Shown: positions 7,923 to 16,160 of the stretch, piece after piece
How positions within the stretch are numbered: the first letter of the stretch is position 1
Layout of the letters: every line of letters starts with the position of its first letter
Program-made: the position numbers and the translations under genes
Notes under the pieces: generated by a model
Seen by the model: only the letters and a program-made list of their open reading frames with translations
The model's database searches: none
What the model was told of the DNA's origin: nothing
Source: an uncultured Bacteroidales bacterium
GTDB lineage: Bacteria > Bacteroidota > Bacteroidia > Bacteroidales > UBA932
Direction of reading: 5' to 3'
Length of the DNA stretch: 40,642 nucleotides
NCBI GenBank assembly: GCA_944322805.1
Contig: CALUQC010000013.1
Location: forward strand, 1 to 40,642

Positions 7923-9339
7923 GGAAACGGTCCAGGGCTTCCTCGAGCCTCGCACGCGGACATGCAAGATTCCAGCGGAGCCAGCCCTCCCCTTCCGCGC
8001 CATACATGGTGCCGGCATTCAGCCAGATGCCGGCATTTTTCATGAGTTCCTCCTCCATGATTTCAGACTTTTCCCCCAGAACGGAGCAGTCCATCCACGC
8101 CAGATAAGTGCCCTGAAGCTCCGCTATCGGAAATTCCGGCAGTTTTTCGGCACAGAAACGCACCATGAAGTCATAATTGCCCCGGATGTAGTCGAGAAGC
8201 TGCTCCAGCCACGGCTCACCCTTGCCGTATGCAGCAACGGTAGCTATGACCCCGAACGGGTTGACATCACAGACTTCATTGATATTTATGGCCTTGTCTA
8301 TCTTTTCCCTGATTTCCGGGTCGGCAGCCACAATGTCGGCTATTTGCAGCCCGGCGATATTGAAAGCCTTGCTCGGGGACACGCAGGTCACGCTGCGGGC
8401 AGCGAACTCGGATGAAATCGAGGCGAACGGTACATGCTTGTGCCCCGGATATACGAGTTCGCAATGTATCTCGTCTGAAATCACGGTCACTCCGTTCCTG
8501 ATGCAGATTTCACCCATCTTCACAAGTTCGTCCCGGGTCCAGACGCGTCCCACGGGATTATGAGGGCTGCACAGAAGGAAAACCTTCACGTCAGGATCGG
8601 CGGCCTTGGCCTCAAAGTCGTCAAAGTCTATCTCGAAAGTGTTTCCGGTCCGGCGCAGAGGGGACGCGACAGTCCCGCAGCCGTTGTTCCTGATGGAAGA
8701 AAAGAAGCAGTTGTACACCGGAGTCTGTATCAGCACTTTGTCACCCGGTACAGTCAGGGCCTTGATAACGGCGGAAACAGCCGGTACCACACCGGAAGTA
8801 TAGATAATCCATTCCTTTCGGATATGCAGGCCGTGCCTTCTTGAAAACCACTCTATGACGGCATCGTAATATTCGTCAGGCACGCGCGTATAGCCGAAAA
8901 TACCGTGCTCCACACGTTTTTTCAGGGCTTCCGTGACAGCAGGAGCCGTCCTGAAATCCATGTCCGCCACCCATAGCGGGATGATGTCGGCATTCGCGGC
9001 GCTGTCCCATTTGTAGGAATTGGTACCCCTGCGCGGAACGATTTCGTCGAAGTCGTATTTCTCCTGCCCTTTTTTCGGAAACCAGCCTTTTTTCACCCTG
9101 TTTTCCTGCTCGAAAAGTTCGAGGATGGACCAGAAGCAGGAAAATGCGAGGACCCCGGCGACCGTAGAGCCGATGACATTGCCGACAACAAGCGACAAGG
9201 CCGCAAAGGCGATTCCCGCAATAAGGAAAAACCACCAGCAGCGTTTGCTGAAATGATATTCGGCTTTAATGACTATCGGATGAAAGCATCCTATGATAAG
9301 AAATGTGGCCAGGCCAATGACGATACCGGTAAAATTCAT
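7885..9339 (-). CDS. DUF4491 membrane domain fused to MalY/PatB-type C-S lyase
   Basis: 484 residues in one frame. Residues 1-90 match DUF4491: MNFTGIVIGL, FHPIVIKAEYHF, about three hydrophobic segments and an ending ELFEQENRVKKGWFPKK. From residue 94 the sequence is a complete MalY/PatB class-I PLP enzyme starting at KYDFDEIVPRRGTNS, with LWVADMDF, NPVGRVW, SDEIHCEL and the PLP lysine K324 in SPSKAFNIAG. Such enzymes cleave cystathionine or cysteine conjugates (beta-lyase). The normal start Met of MalY is replaced by Glu at the junction, so this is a real open fusion rather than two overlapping frames. If genuine, it tethers the lyase to the membrane. An A6 run close to the junction means a sequencing or assembly indel should be excluded. 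The 3' end overlaps the AraC gene. Confidence 0.85.
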   Translation of the reverse strand: MNFTGIVIGLATFLIIGCFHPIVIKAEYHFSKRCWWFFLIAGIAFAALSLVVGNVIGSTVAGVLAFSCFWSILELFEQENRVKKGWFPKKGQEKYDFDEIVPRRGTNSYKWDSAANADIIPLWVADMDFRTAPAVTEALKKRVEHGIFGYTRVPDEYYDAVIEWFSRRHGLHIRKEWIIYTSGVVPAVSAVIKALTVPGDKVLIQTPVYNCFFSSIRNNGCGTVASPLRRTGNTFEIDFDDFEAKAADPDVKVFLLCSPHNPVGRVWTRDELVKMGEICIRNGVTVISDEIHCELVYPGHKHVPFASISSEFAARSVTCVSPSKAFNIAGLQIADIVAADPEIREKIDKAININEVCDVNPFGVIATVAAYGKGEPWLEQLLDYIRGNYDFMVRFCAEKLPEFPIAELQGTYLAWMDCSVLGEKSEIMEEELMKNAGIWLNAGTMYGAEGEGWLRWNLACPRARLEEALDRFLSFARGRLSGTR

Positions 9340-9375
9340 GTCCGACTTATTTGTTTTTTGGGGTGCCCCCAATGA

Positions 9376-11289
9376 TTAGAAACTAAAACTCAACCCTCCG
9401 AGAGCAGTAGCACGCGGCATAGGATAGCCGGCAATGATTTCATAGCGCTGCGCCAGGAGGTTTTCTCCCTTGACATACACTGACAGCCAGTCAAGTATCC
9501 TGAATCTGCACTGCAGGTCCCACAGGACGAAATCCTCTGTCGTGCGTGCGGTGAGGTCAGTGTACAGCCCGCTGACATACTGCACTCCAGTGGATGCGCT
9601 CCACCTGCCTTTCGAAAAATCGGCTCCGACATAAAGTTTGTGCTGCGGAGATGCAAGCACGGGATTCTCCATGTGCAGCCAGCTGTAGTTCCCGTTCACG
9701 CTCCACGTACCGTTGAAACGGTAGGAAACAGCCGCCTCCGCACCCCAGTTTTCTATCTTTCCGGAATTCTGGTTCAGCATCCCGCTTCCGGACGGATTCG
9801 GAAGACGCATTATCAGATTGTCTCCGTTTATGTAGAAAATACTTGCGGAATAGTGAAGTTTTCCTCCGAGAAGATGCTGCGACGCGGAAATCTCGTAGCT
9901 CCACAGTCTTTCCGGTTCCAAATCGGGATTCTGCGGCGGGAACATGTACATTTCCCTGATGGTAGGATTCCTGTAGCCCTTGCTTGCCATGAATTTCAGT
10001 TCGGCATTCTCCGGCAGATGCGCGGCAAGTCCCGCCTGCGGTATAAGTTCGGTGCCGGTGACGGAATGCCAGTCGGCACGGAAACCTGCATCCACGGATA
10101 TCCACCTGCCGATGTCCTGGCGGAAGTCCACATACCCCGCGATTTCATCCACAGCCTTGTCCGCCAGGACCTGCGTATGTCCGTCATCAATGAATCTGTT
10201 CCAGGCCCTTCCGCCGAAATGAAAATAGTCGAAACCGAAAGTGATCCTGTTTCCCTTGAAAAATTCAGCACTCTGGTACAGTGATACGCCGTACATTTGG
10301 TCGGCGGAGTTGAAACGGTAATTCAGCGGTGTTTCTCCAGGATGGTATCCGTCATTGATCCAGTGGTCGCCCCAGTTATAGAAGAAACTCAGCGAGCCGG
10401 ACGTCCTTTCGTAACCGTTCTCTACGGCCACCGATGTCATTCCGCGCGTAATCCGCTGGTCATTGTCCATATAAGGCGAATTTACCTGCCCGGGGTTGGT
10501 CGAATTGAAATGTGTAAGATTCACATCCGCAGTGACTTTCCAGTTCCGTGCGATTTCATAGCCCAACTTCACGTAGCCTCCGTACTGTTCGAAAGCCATG
10601 TTTTCCCTGTGTCCGTCAGTCCTGTCGTACGATGCGGAAAATACGCTGCTGAAACGTCCCTTTCGGATTCTGTTCGAAACTTCGCCGATGACTGTCCCGT
10701 ATGAGCCTGCCCCTATGTCGATTCCAGTGCTGATCCCGTCTTCCTGCATCTTCCGGGTCACGATGTTGATGACGCCGCCCATCGCATTGCTGCCGTACAG
10801 TACGGACGCCGGTCCGCGCACGACTTCCACCCTTTCGGCCATCATGGTCTGGTACGAGTCCGCTATCGGATGCCCCATCAGCCCCATGTACTGTGGATGT
10901 CCGTCTATCAGGACGAGTACGCCGGTAGTCTGCAATCCGGCCTGCGCCGGACCTCCGATGCCCCTGACGGACATCTGTCCGGCAGACCCTTCGGAAACGC
11001 CGTAACCTATAAGGCCCCTTGATGTCGAGAAAAATCCCGGAACATATGCATTCAGGGCCGGCAATACCGATGAAGATGCGCTTTTTTCAAGCATGGGCCT
11101 GTCCACTACGGAAATGGTCATGGGCAGATGCCTGATGTCCGCCGCATTCCGTGTCCCCGTGACTACTACCTGACTTATCGTATCCCGTCTTTCTGCCGGA
11201 ACCGCATCGTCATTGGCCGCCGCCGGCCACACTGAAAAAAAGGCCGGAAAAATCATCGCGGCGACCGAAAATCTCATTCTCCTATCCAT
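9376..11289 (-). CDS. TonB-dependent outer-membrane receptor
   Basis: 637 residues. Signal peptide at 1-25 ending in AAA; a plug domain begins about residue 38 with SQVVVTGTRNAADIRHLP, includes VLVLIDGHPQ and the strongly conserved RVEVVRGPASVLYGSNAMGGVINIVTRK; then a 22-strand-type beta barrel ends in Phe (GGLSFSF). There is no CarboxypepD-like N-terminal extension and no SusD partner, so it resembles iron-complex, haem or cobalamin receptors more than glycan importers. The substrate is unknown. It lies 36 bases upstream of the DUF4491-lyase gene on the same strand and may share its transcript. Another start, MRFS four codons inward, is possible. Confidence 0.88.
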   Translation of the reverse strand: MDRRMRFSVAAMIFPAFFSVWPAAANDDAVPAERRDTISQVVVTGTRNAADIRHLPMTISVVDRPMLEKSASSSVLPALNAYVPGFFSTSRGLIGYGVSEGSAGQMSVRGIGGPAQAGLQTTGVLVLIDGHPQYMGLMGHPIADSYQTMMAERVEVVRGPASVLYGSNAMGGVINIVTRKMQEDGISTGIDIGAGSYGTVIGEVSNRIRKGRFSSVFSASYDRTDGHRENMAFEQYGGYVKLGYEIARNWKVTADVNLTHFNSTNPGQVNSPYMDNDQRITRGMTSVAVENGYERTSGSLSFFYNWGDHWINDGYHPGETPLNYRFNSADQMYGVSLYQSAEFFKGNRITFGFDYFHFGGRAWNRFIDDGHTQVLADKAVDEIAGYVDFRQDIGRWISVDAGFRADWHSVTGTELIPQAGLAAHLPENAELKFMASKGYRNPTIREMYMFPPQNPDLEPERLWSYEISASQHLLGGKLHYSASIFYINGDNLIMRLPNPSGSGMLNQNSGKIENWGAEAAVSYRFNGTWSVNGNYSWLHMENPVLASPQHKLYVGADFSKGRWSASTGVQYVSGLYTDLTARTTEDFVLWDLQCRFRILDWLSVYVKGENLLAQRYEIIAGYPMPRATALGGLSFSF

Positions 11290-11318
11290 CTCTTATCCGT
11301 TGTTCGTAATTTGCGCCG

Positions 11319-11326
11319 CAAAGATA
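11319..11326 (-). promoter_or_regulatory. Putative -7 element for the TonB-dependent receptor
   Basis: Read on the minus strand, TATCTTTG followed by CG fits the TAnnTTTG -7 box exactly and lies 30 bases before the receptor start. No clean TTG is seen 19-21 bases upstream; that stretch is AT-rich. Confidence 0.5.
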
Positions 11327-11400
11327 GATTTTTTAGCGGTAATAAAAATTATACGGATTACCGGTCATTGTGCATATTTTACAGCAACGGGGCTCCGGAA

Positions 11401-12549
11401 TCATTTCACCCTCACTATTTCGTATTTTCTCGAGCCGAGACCGATCTTTTCCGCATGGGCGAGACAGGTTTTGTACTCGGTGTTCGGATTCGTGTTGTCG
11501 AAATGGTCGTGACGGTCGTGGAAGTCCGGCCTGGACATCTCGTCGGTGAGCTGGCTGCCCGGGAGCGGAGTCTGTTTCAGGCAGGCATCCACACAGGCCT
11601 GGTCGAGAGCCAAAGGGTCGAACGAAGCGAACATTCCCACGTCCGGAATGATAGGCGTATCGTTCCCTGAATGGCAGTCACAAGTCGGAGACACGTCACA
11701 AATCAGGGATATGTGGAAATTCGGACGTCCGTCCACCACAGCCTTCGCATATTCCGCCATGCGGCAGTTCAATTCCCTGACGGCGGCATCCTGCGCGAAA
11801 TCTATTGCGTCGAAGTTGCAGGCTCCGATACAGCGTCCGCAGCCCACGCAGTTCTCCTGGTCCACGGTCATTTTCCTGCGCGCCTCATCGAAGACGAGAC
11901 CGTTGTTCGCGCACTCCCGCATGCACCTCCTGCAGCCACGGCACTTGTCCGCGTCTATAACCGCCTTGCCGTTGCAGTGCTGGTCCTTCTTGCCGGCACG
12001 CGAGCCGCACCCCATACCTATATTCTTTATGGCGCCGCCGAAACCCGTCATTTCATGCCCCTTGAAGTGGGTAAGGGATATGAATACGTCCGCATCCATT
12101 ATCGCCCGGCCTATGCGGGCCTCCTTCACATACTCGCCGTTGGCTACCGGCACACCCACGTCATCCGTACCTTTCAGGCCGTCTCCTATTATCACCGGGC
12201 ACCCTGCCGACAGCGGGGTAAAGCCGTTCTCCCATGCGCAGTAAAGGTGTTCGATGGCATTTTTGCGGCTTCCGGGATAAAGGGTATTGCAGTCCGTCAG
12301 GAAAGGTTTTCCTCCGAGCTGCCTCACGGTATCGGCCACCGCTTTAGCATAATTCGGTCTCAGGAATGTCATGTTCCCGAGCTCCCCGAAATGCATCTTG
12401 ATGGCGACGAACTTGCCGTCAATGTCTATCTGAGGCAGTCCGGCGGCCTTTATAAGACGCTTGAGCTTGTCTGCCGGACCTTCATCCGGCTTGCACCTGA
12501 AATCGGTGCAGAATACTTTTGAAATGTTTTGAGAGTCAGTCTTGTCCAT
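11401..12549 (-). CDS. DUF362 protein with two [4Fe-4S] ferredoxin motifs
   Basis: 382 residues. DUF362 segments flank a bacterial-type ferredoxin insert: GKFVAIKMHFGELGN near the start, HFKGHEMTGFGGAIKN around 161-176, and FASFDPLALDQACVD in the C-terminal half. The insert has C203/C206/C209/C213 and C234/C237/C240/C244, two complete CxxCxxCxxxC clusters. DUF362 proteins are cytoplasmic, widespread in anaerobes and of unknown reaction; the clusters argue for electron transfer. It is transcribed divergently from the hmu locus across a 279-bp promoter region, so a link to iron metabolism is possible but unproved. Confidence 0.85.
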   Translation of the reverse strand: MDKTDSQNISKVFCTDFRCKPDEGPADKLKRLIKAAGLPQIDIDGKFVAIKMHFGELGNMTFLRPNYAKAVADTVRQLGGKPFLTDCNTLYPGSRKNAIEHLYCAWENGFTPLSAGCPVIIGDGLKGTDDVGVPVANGEYVKEARIGRAIMDADVFISLTHFKGHEMTGFGGAIKNIGMGCGSRAGKKDQHCNGKAVIDADKCRGCRRCMRECANNGLVFDEARRKMTVDQENCVGCGRCIGACNFDAIDFAQDAAVRELNCRMAEYAKAVVDGRPNFHISLICDVSPTCDCHSGNDTPIIPDVGMFASFDPLALDQACVDACLKQTPLPGSQLTDEMSRPDFHDRHDHFDNTNPNTEYKTCLAHAEKIGLGSRKYEIVRVK

Positions 12550-12610
12550 AGTTCAGATCCTTATTCCGACGGCAGCCCGCCACGTTTCCCGGCACAGCCT
12601 GCCGCCGCTG

Positions 12611-12641
12611 CAAAAATAAAAACTGTTTTGAAATTTTTCAA
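12611..12641 (-). promoter_or_regulatory. Promoter for the DUF362 gene
   Basis: On the minus strand TTG (12641-12639), a 20-base spacer, then TATTTTTG (12618-12611). The spacer contains TTTCAAAACAGTTT, shared almost base for base with the glycosyltransferase promoter at 22362. The start codon is 61 bases downstream. Confidence 0.7.
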
Positions 12642-12749
12642 TACGGTTTCCATTCTTCCCGACAATAATGAAGGGCGATGGAGGAGCCGCAACCCGGTTT
12701 CTAATAGTTTTTCGGTATTTCCGGACAACAATTTCATCATAACTTGGGA

Positions 12750-12780
12750 TTGCCGTGCCGACGCATCCGCCATACTTTTG
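12750..12780 (+). promoter_or_regulatory. Promoter of the hmu locus
   Basis: TTG at 12750-12752, 20-base spacer, TACTTTTG at 12773-12780, 48 bases before the first hmu-locus start codon. Together with the divergent DUF362 promoter it leaves about 110 bases between the two -33 boxes for regulator binding. I saw no clear Fur-type inverted repeat there. Confidence 0.7.
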
Positions 12781-12828
12781 CATCCGGAAAAATGGAAAAC
12801 AAAAGTTCAACTTACAAATACCAAAGAC

Positions 12829-13308
12829 ATGAAAAAATTTTTCTCCATCCTTGCCGCCGCAGCAGCACTCGCAACAATTCCCGGAGCCTGCGGCAAAAAT
12901 GACAGCAATGAAGACCCTGCCGCAAAAACTGCGGCAGCTGTGGCTGGAACGTATGACGGCACATTCTCCATGTCAGTAATGGGCACGTCACAAGGCTCTT
13001 TCAACATCAGCTGCACCATTACGGAAGCCTCAGACAACACTGTAGACATCGCCCTCGATGAAGTTACCGCAATGGGGTCGATGACACTCGCCCTCAAGGC
13101 GGAAGGGATCACTGTAACTGAAACCGAAGCAGGATACTCCCTTTCCGGAAACATCGACACTGTAAGCGGGGAAACCAAAATCTCGGGAACAGTCTCCGGC
13201 ACCATCTCCAAGGACAAGAGTTCCGCATCCCTGACATTCGAATTCACTCCGGGAGCCATGCCGGTGGCCATCACGGGAATCTTCACTTATCCTGCCTCCG
13301 GTGAATAA
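12829..13308 (+). CDS. Calycin-like lipoprotein at the head of the hmu locus
   Basis: 159 residues. The signal peptide MKKFFSILAAAAALATIPGAC has a weak lipobox (Pro at -3), so lipidation is likely but not certain. After a short linker come beta-strand-rich repeats (GTYDGTFSMSVMGTSQGSFN, SGNIDTVSGETKISGTVSGTIS) that resemble the Bacteroidota calycin-like beta-barrel family; the match is from memory and moderate. ATG 12829 was chosen because it begins the signal peptide; a longer frame upstream crosses the promoter. The stop lies 16 bases before hmuY. Position and export suggest a surface accessory of haem capture, which is inference. Confidence 0.72.
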   Translation: MKKFFSILAAAAALATIPGACGKNDSNEDPAAKTAAAVAGTYDGTFSMSVMGTSQGSFNISCTITEASDNTVDIALDEVTAMGSMTLALKAEGITVTETEAGYSLSGNIDTVSGETKISGTVSGTISKDKSSASLTFEFTPGAMPVAITGIFTYPASGE

Positions 13309-13324
13309 AACCCTGGGACTATCC

Positions 13325-13984
13325 ATGAAATTCAGGAACACGGTCCGGAATCATTACGCCCTGATCATGACGGGAATAGCCATGCAGCTGTTCCCGTCAT
13401 GCGAAGACGGGCTGCTGAAAGGCATTTATGACGAAGCGGAAGAACAGTCCGAGTACGGATTTATCCAGACGGAAACCATGAGCAGCCACGGCACGGTCTA
13501 TATCAATTCTTCAGCCTACACGACGTGGACATACATAGACTTCGCCAATGAAACCACAGTCACGGCAGGCACGGACGAACAGGCTCCGGAAAGCTGGGAC
13601 ATGGCAGTTCACAGATACGACACGAAAACGAACGGAGGATGCGCGGCAATCACGGACTACACCGGCATCGAGGAATGCGCCGGCTCCGGGAATATCCCTG
13701 ACGAGTCTGAATTCGTAAAGGATGTCTGGACAGACAATGTCATCGCCACGGACATGAGCGGGATGATGGACGGCAACATAGTGTACGCGGAAGACTGGTA
13801 CAATGCGGAACTGTCCCGATGGCTCGATGTCGACACCTCGACAATGCCTCCGATTTACACAAAGTCCGACAATGTCTTCATACTGAAGACGGCGGACGGA
13901 CGCATGATTGCGCTGAAATTGGAAAACTACATGAATTCAAGCGCAGACAAGGGATATATGACCATTCAATACATGACGATATGA
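13325..13984 (+). CDS. hmuY: HmuY-like haem-binding lipoprotein
   Basis: 219 residues. Signal peptide with lipobox LFPSC and an acidic residue pair directly after the Cys, as seen in surface-exposed Bacteroidota lipoproteins. The HmuY-family core motif is clear: ESWDMAVHRYDTKTNGG near residue 90. The C-terminal half continues with SDNVFILKTADGRMIALKLENY, typical of the fold. HmuY proteins take haem from host haemoproteins and hand it to HmuR; I cannot assign the ligating residues. ATG 13325 is preferred over an in-frame GTG at 13301. The stop codon overlaps the hmuR start (ATGA), so the two are translationally coupled. Confidence 0.88.
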   Translation: MKFRNTVRNHYALIMTGIAMQLFPSCEDGLLKGIYDEAEEQSEYGFIQTETMSSHGTVYINSSAYTTWTYIDFANETTVTAGTDEQAPESWDMAVHRYDTKTNGGCAAITDYTGIEECAGSGNIPDESEFVKDVWTDNVIATDMSGMMDGNIVYAEDWYNAELSRWLDVDTSTMPPIYTKSDNVFILKTADGRMIALKLENYMNSSADKGYMTIQYMTI

Positions 13985-16149
13985 AACCCGGCCTGGACAT
14001 AAGGAAATACGCCGGCAGGATTCTGATCCTCCTCGGTTTGTGCCTGGGTGCATCCGTTGCGCCGGCATCGGCGCAATACCGTATCAGCGGAAACATCAGC
14101 GACCGCAGCGGCGAGCCTCTTGCCGGAGCGGCTGTCACCGTCCGCGGAATGAAGGACGCGGGGACAACGGCCGACAGTGAAGGACGGTACATACTGACCG
14201 TCCCCGACAACGATTCCCATACGATAGTCGTCTCATTCATCGGTTTCATGACCCAGTCCCGCATCGTCAAGCCGGACGGCAGGCTCAGCCAGGACTTCAC
14301 GCTCACGGAAAATCCGGTGACTCTCGAACAGGTGGTAGTCACGGGAACACGCACACCCAGGACGCTGATGGACTCCCCAGTCACCACCCGCGTCATCACC
14401 GGGCCTGATATCAGGAAAAGCGACGCATCCAACGTTCAGGATCTTCTTCAGATGGAGCTTCCCGGAGTGGAATTCTCCTTCTCGATGGACCAGCAGGTAA
14501 ACATCAATTTCCAGGGCTTCGGAGGGAATTCCGTGCTTTTCCTCATAGACGGAGAGCGGGTTGCCGGCGAGACCCTTGACAACGTGGACTACAACAGGCT
14601 GAATCTCGACAATGTCGAGCGCATAGAAATAGTAAAGGGTGCGGCCTCGTCGCTGTACGGCTCGAATGCCGTAGGAGGAGTGGTGAATCTCATCACCAAA
14701 GACAGCGAGGAGCCATGGTCCGTAAACCTTGGCACGCGATACGGAGCTCACAATGCGCAGCAGTACGATGCCGATATCGGTGTGTCAGGAGAAAAAACGA
14801 GCAACATGCTGAGTGCACAATACAACGGCATCGACACCTACGACGTAGGCGGCAATGGAGACTTCAACACGGTGTACGGAAACAGGGTGACAAGTATCAA
14901 GGACAGGCTCGTCTACACTCCGACGGACGACCTGAAATTTATCGCACGGGCAGGATACTATGAAAGGGAAAGGGACTCGGACGCCCTCGTAAAGGACAGA
15001 TACAGAGGTCTCAACGGCGGGCTGAAAGGAGAGTGGGATATCAGCGATGCTGCCGGCCTCGAAGTATCATACTCCTACGACGAGTACAATAAAAGCGACT
15101 ACATGACAGCAGAAAAAACCGACCTGCTGAATTACAGCAACGTACAGCACAACGCCCGTGTCCTCCTCAACCTTTCATTCGGGAAAACGGGGACGCTGAC
15201 CGCAGGCGGGGACTTCATGAACGACTACCTTATGTCCTACCAGTTCGAGGACGGAGGAAGCAAAAGCCAGATAACGGCAGACGGATTCGTCCAGTTCGAC
15301 TGGAACGCTTTCAGGAACTTCAATGTCACTGGAGCCGTGAGGTATGACTGGTTCTCGGAAAGGAATCTCAGCAGTGTAGCTCCGAAACTCGGCCTCATGT
15401 ACAAGGTCGAAAACGAAAAGGCCGGCCATTTCACTTTCCGCGGCTCGTATGCAAAAGGCTTCCGCGCACCTACATTGAAAGAAATGTACATGTCATTCGA
15501 CATGGCCAGCATTTTCATGATTTACGGCAATCCGGACCTGCAGCCGGAAATCAGCCACAACTTTCTGCTGTCCGCAGAATATTTCAAGAAATACTTCAAC
15601 GTCACCGTGTCCGGCTTCTTCAACATGGTATCGGAAGGTATATCGACAGTATGGAACCAGGAACTCAACGGGATGTACTATACCAACATGGCACCTGAAA
15701 ACATCGCCGGAGCCGATCTGACATTTTCCATGCGTCTGCCATGCGGCGCAGGAGCGAAACTCGCCTATACGTACACGAAAGAATATACTACGGACGGCTC
15801 GCCATCCCTTTCCACCACCAGGCCGCATTCGCTTACAACGAGGATCGAATACGGCAGGGAGTGGAAAAACTACGGTTTCAACATTGCCCTGAACGGGCGA
15901 TTTCTGTCACCTTTCACGACCAACGTGTACACAGGCTCGGACTTCACGACGCTTGCACGGCAGCATTACCCCGGATATACCATCTGGAAGCTCGTATTCT
16001 CGCAAAGCATCTGGAAAGGGATAAGGCTGAACATGATAGTGGACAATCTTTTCAATTACAGGCCGGACTACTATTACAACAACTCGCCGGTGACCACGGG
16101 CATTACATTCGCCGCTGGCCTGGCGCTCGCCATAGAAGAAATGTTTTAA
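13981..16149 (+). CDS. hmuR: HmuR-like TonB-dependent haem receptor
   Basis: 722 residues. Signal peptide cleaved after about residue 35 (APASAQ), then a CarboxypepD regulatory-like domain (ISGNISDRSGEPLAGAAVTV to SFIGFMTQSR, about 37-110). The plug follows with LEQVVVTGTRTPRTLMDSP, LFLIDGERVAGE and RIEIVKGAASSLYGSNAVGGVVNLIT, then a barrel with the YAKGFRAPTLKEMY and NPDLQPE segment common to haem and metal-complex receptors. It imports haem across the outer membrane with TonB energy. It overlaps hmuY by four bases and is 11 bases before hmuS. I rest the haem assignment on gene order, not on individual residues. Confidence 0.9.
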   Translation: MKPGLDIRKYAGRILILLGLCLGASVAPASAQYRISGNISDRSGEPLAGAAVTVRGMKDAGTTADSEGRYILTVPDNDSHTIVVSFIGFMTQSRIVKPDGRLSQDFTLTENPVTLEQVVVTGTRTPRTLMDSPVTTRVITGPDIRKSDASNVQDLLQMELPGVEFSFSMDQQVNINFQGFGGNSVLFLIDGERVAGETLDNVDYNRLNLDNVERIEIVKGAASSLYGSNAVGGVVNLITKDSEEPWSVNLGTRYGAHNAQQYDADIGVSGEKTSNMLSAQYNGIDTYDVGGNGDFNTVYGNRVTSIKDRLVYTPTDDLKFIARAGYYERERDSDALVKDRYRGLNGGLKGEWDISDAAGLEVSYSYDEYNKSDYMTAEKTDLLNYSNVQHNARVLLNLSFGKTGTLTAGGDFMNDYLMSYQFEDGGSKSQITADGFVQFDWNAFRNFNVTGAVRYDWFSERNLSSVAPKLGLMYKVENEKAGHFTFRGSYAKGFRAPTLKEMYMSFDMASIFMIYGNPDLQPEISHNFLLSAEYFKKYFNVTVSGFFNMVSEGISTVWNQELNGMYYTNMAPENIAGADLTFSMRLPCGAGAKLAYTYTKEYTTDGSPSLSTTRPHSLTTRIEYGREWKNYGFNIALNGRFLSPFTTNVYTGSDFTTLARQHYPGYTIWKLVFSQSIWKGIRLNMIVDNLFNYRPDYYYNNSPVTTGITFAAGLALAIEEMF

Positions 16150-16151
16150 GC

Positions 16152-16156
16152 AGGAG
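16152..16156 (+). promoter_or_regulatory. Strong ribosome-binding site for hmuS
   Basis: AGGAG ends four bases before ATG 16161. A clear Shine-Dalgarno is unusual in this phylum and this window; it fixes the start of a frame that stays open 420 bases further upstream. Confidence 0.6.
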
Positions 16157-16160
16157 AAGA

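Noticed and set aside
9358..9372. Hairpin TTGGGG-TGC-CCCCAA as a terminator between the receptor and the DUF4491-lyase gene
   Set aside because: In the direction of transcription it is followed by A-rich, not T-rich, sequence; the stem is only six pairs.
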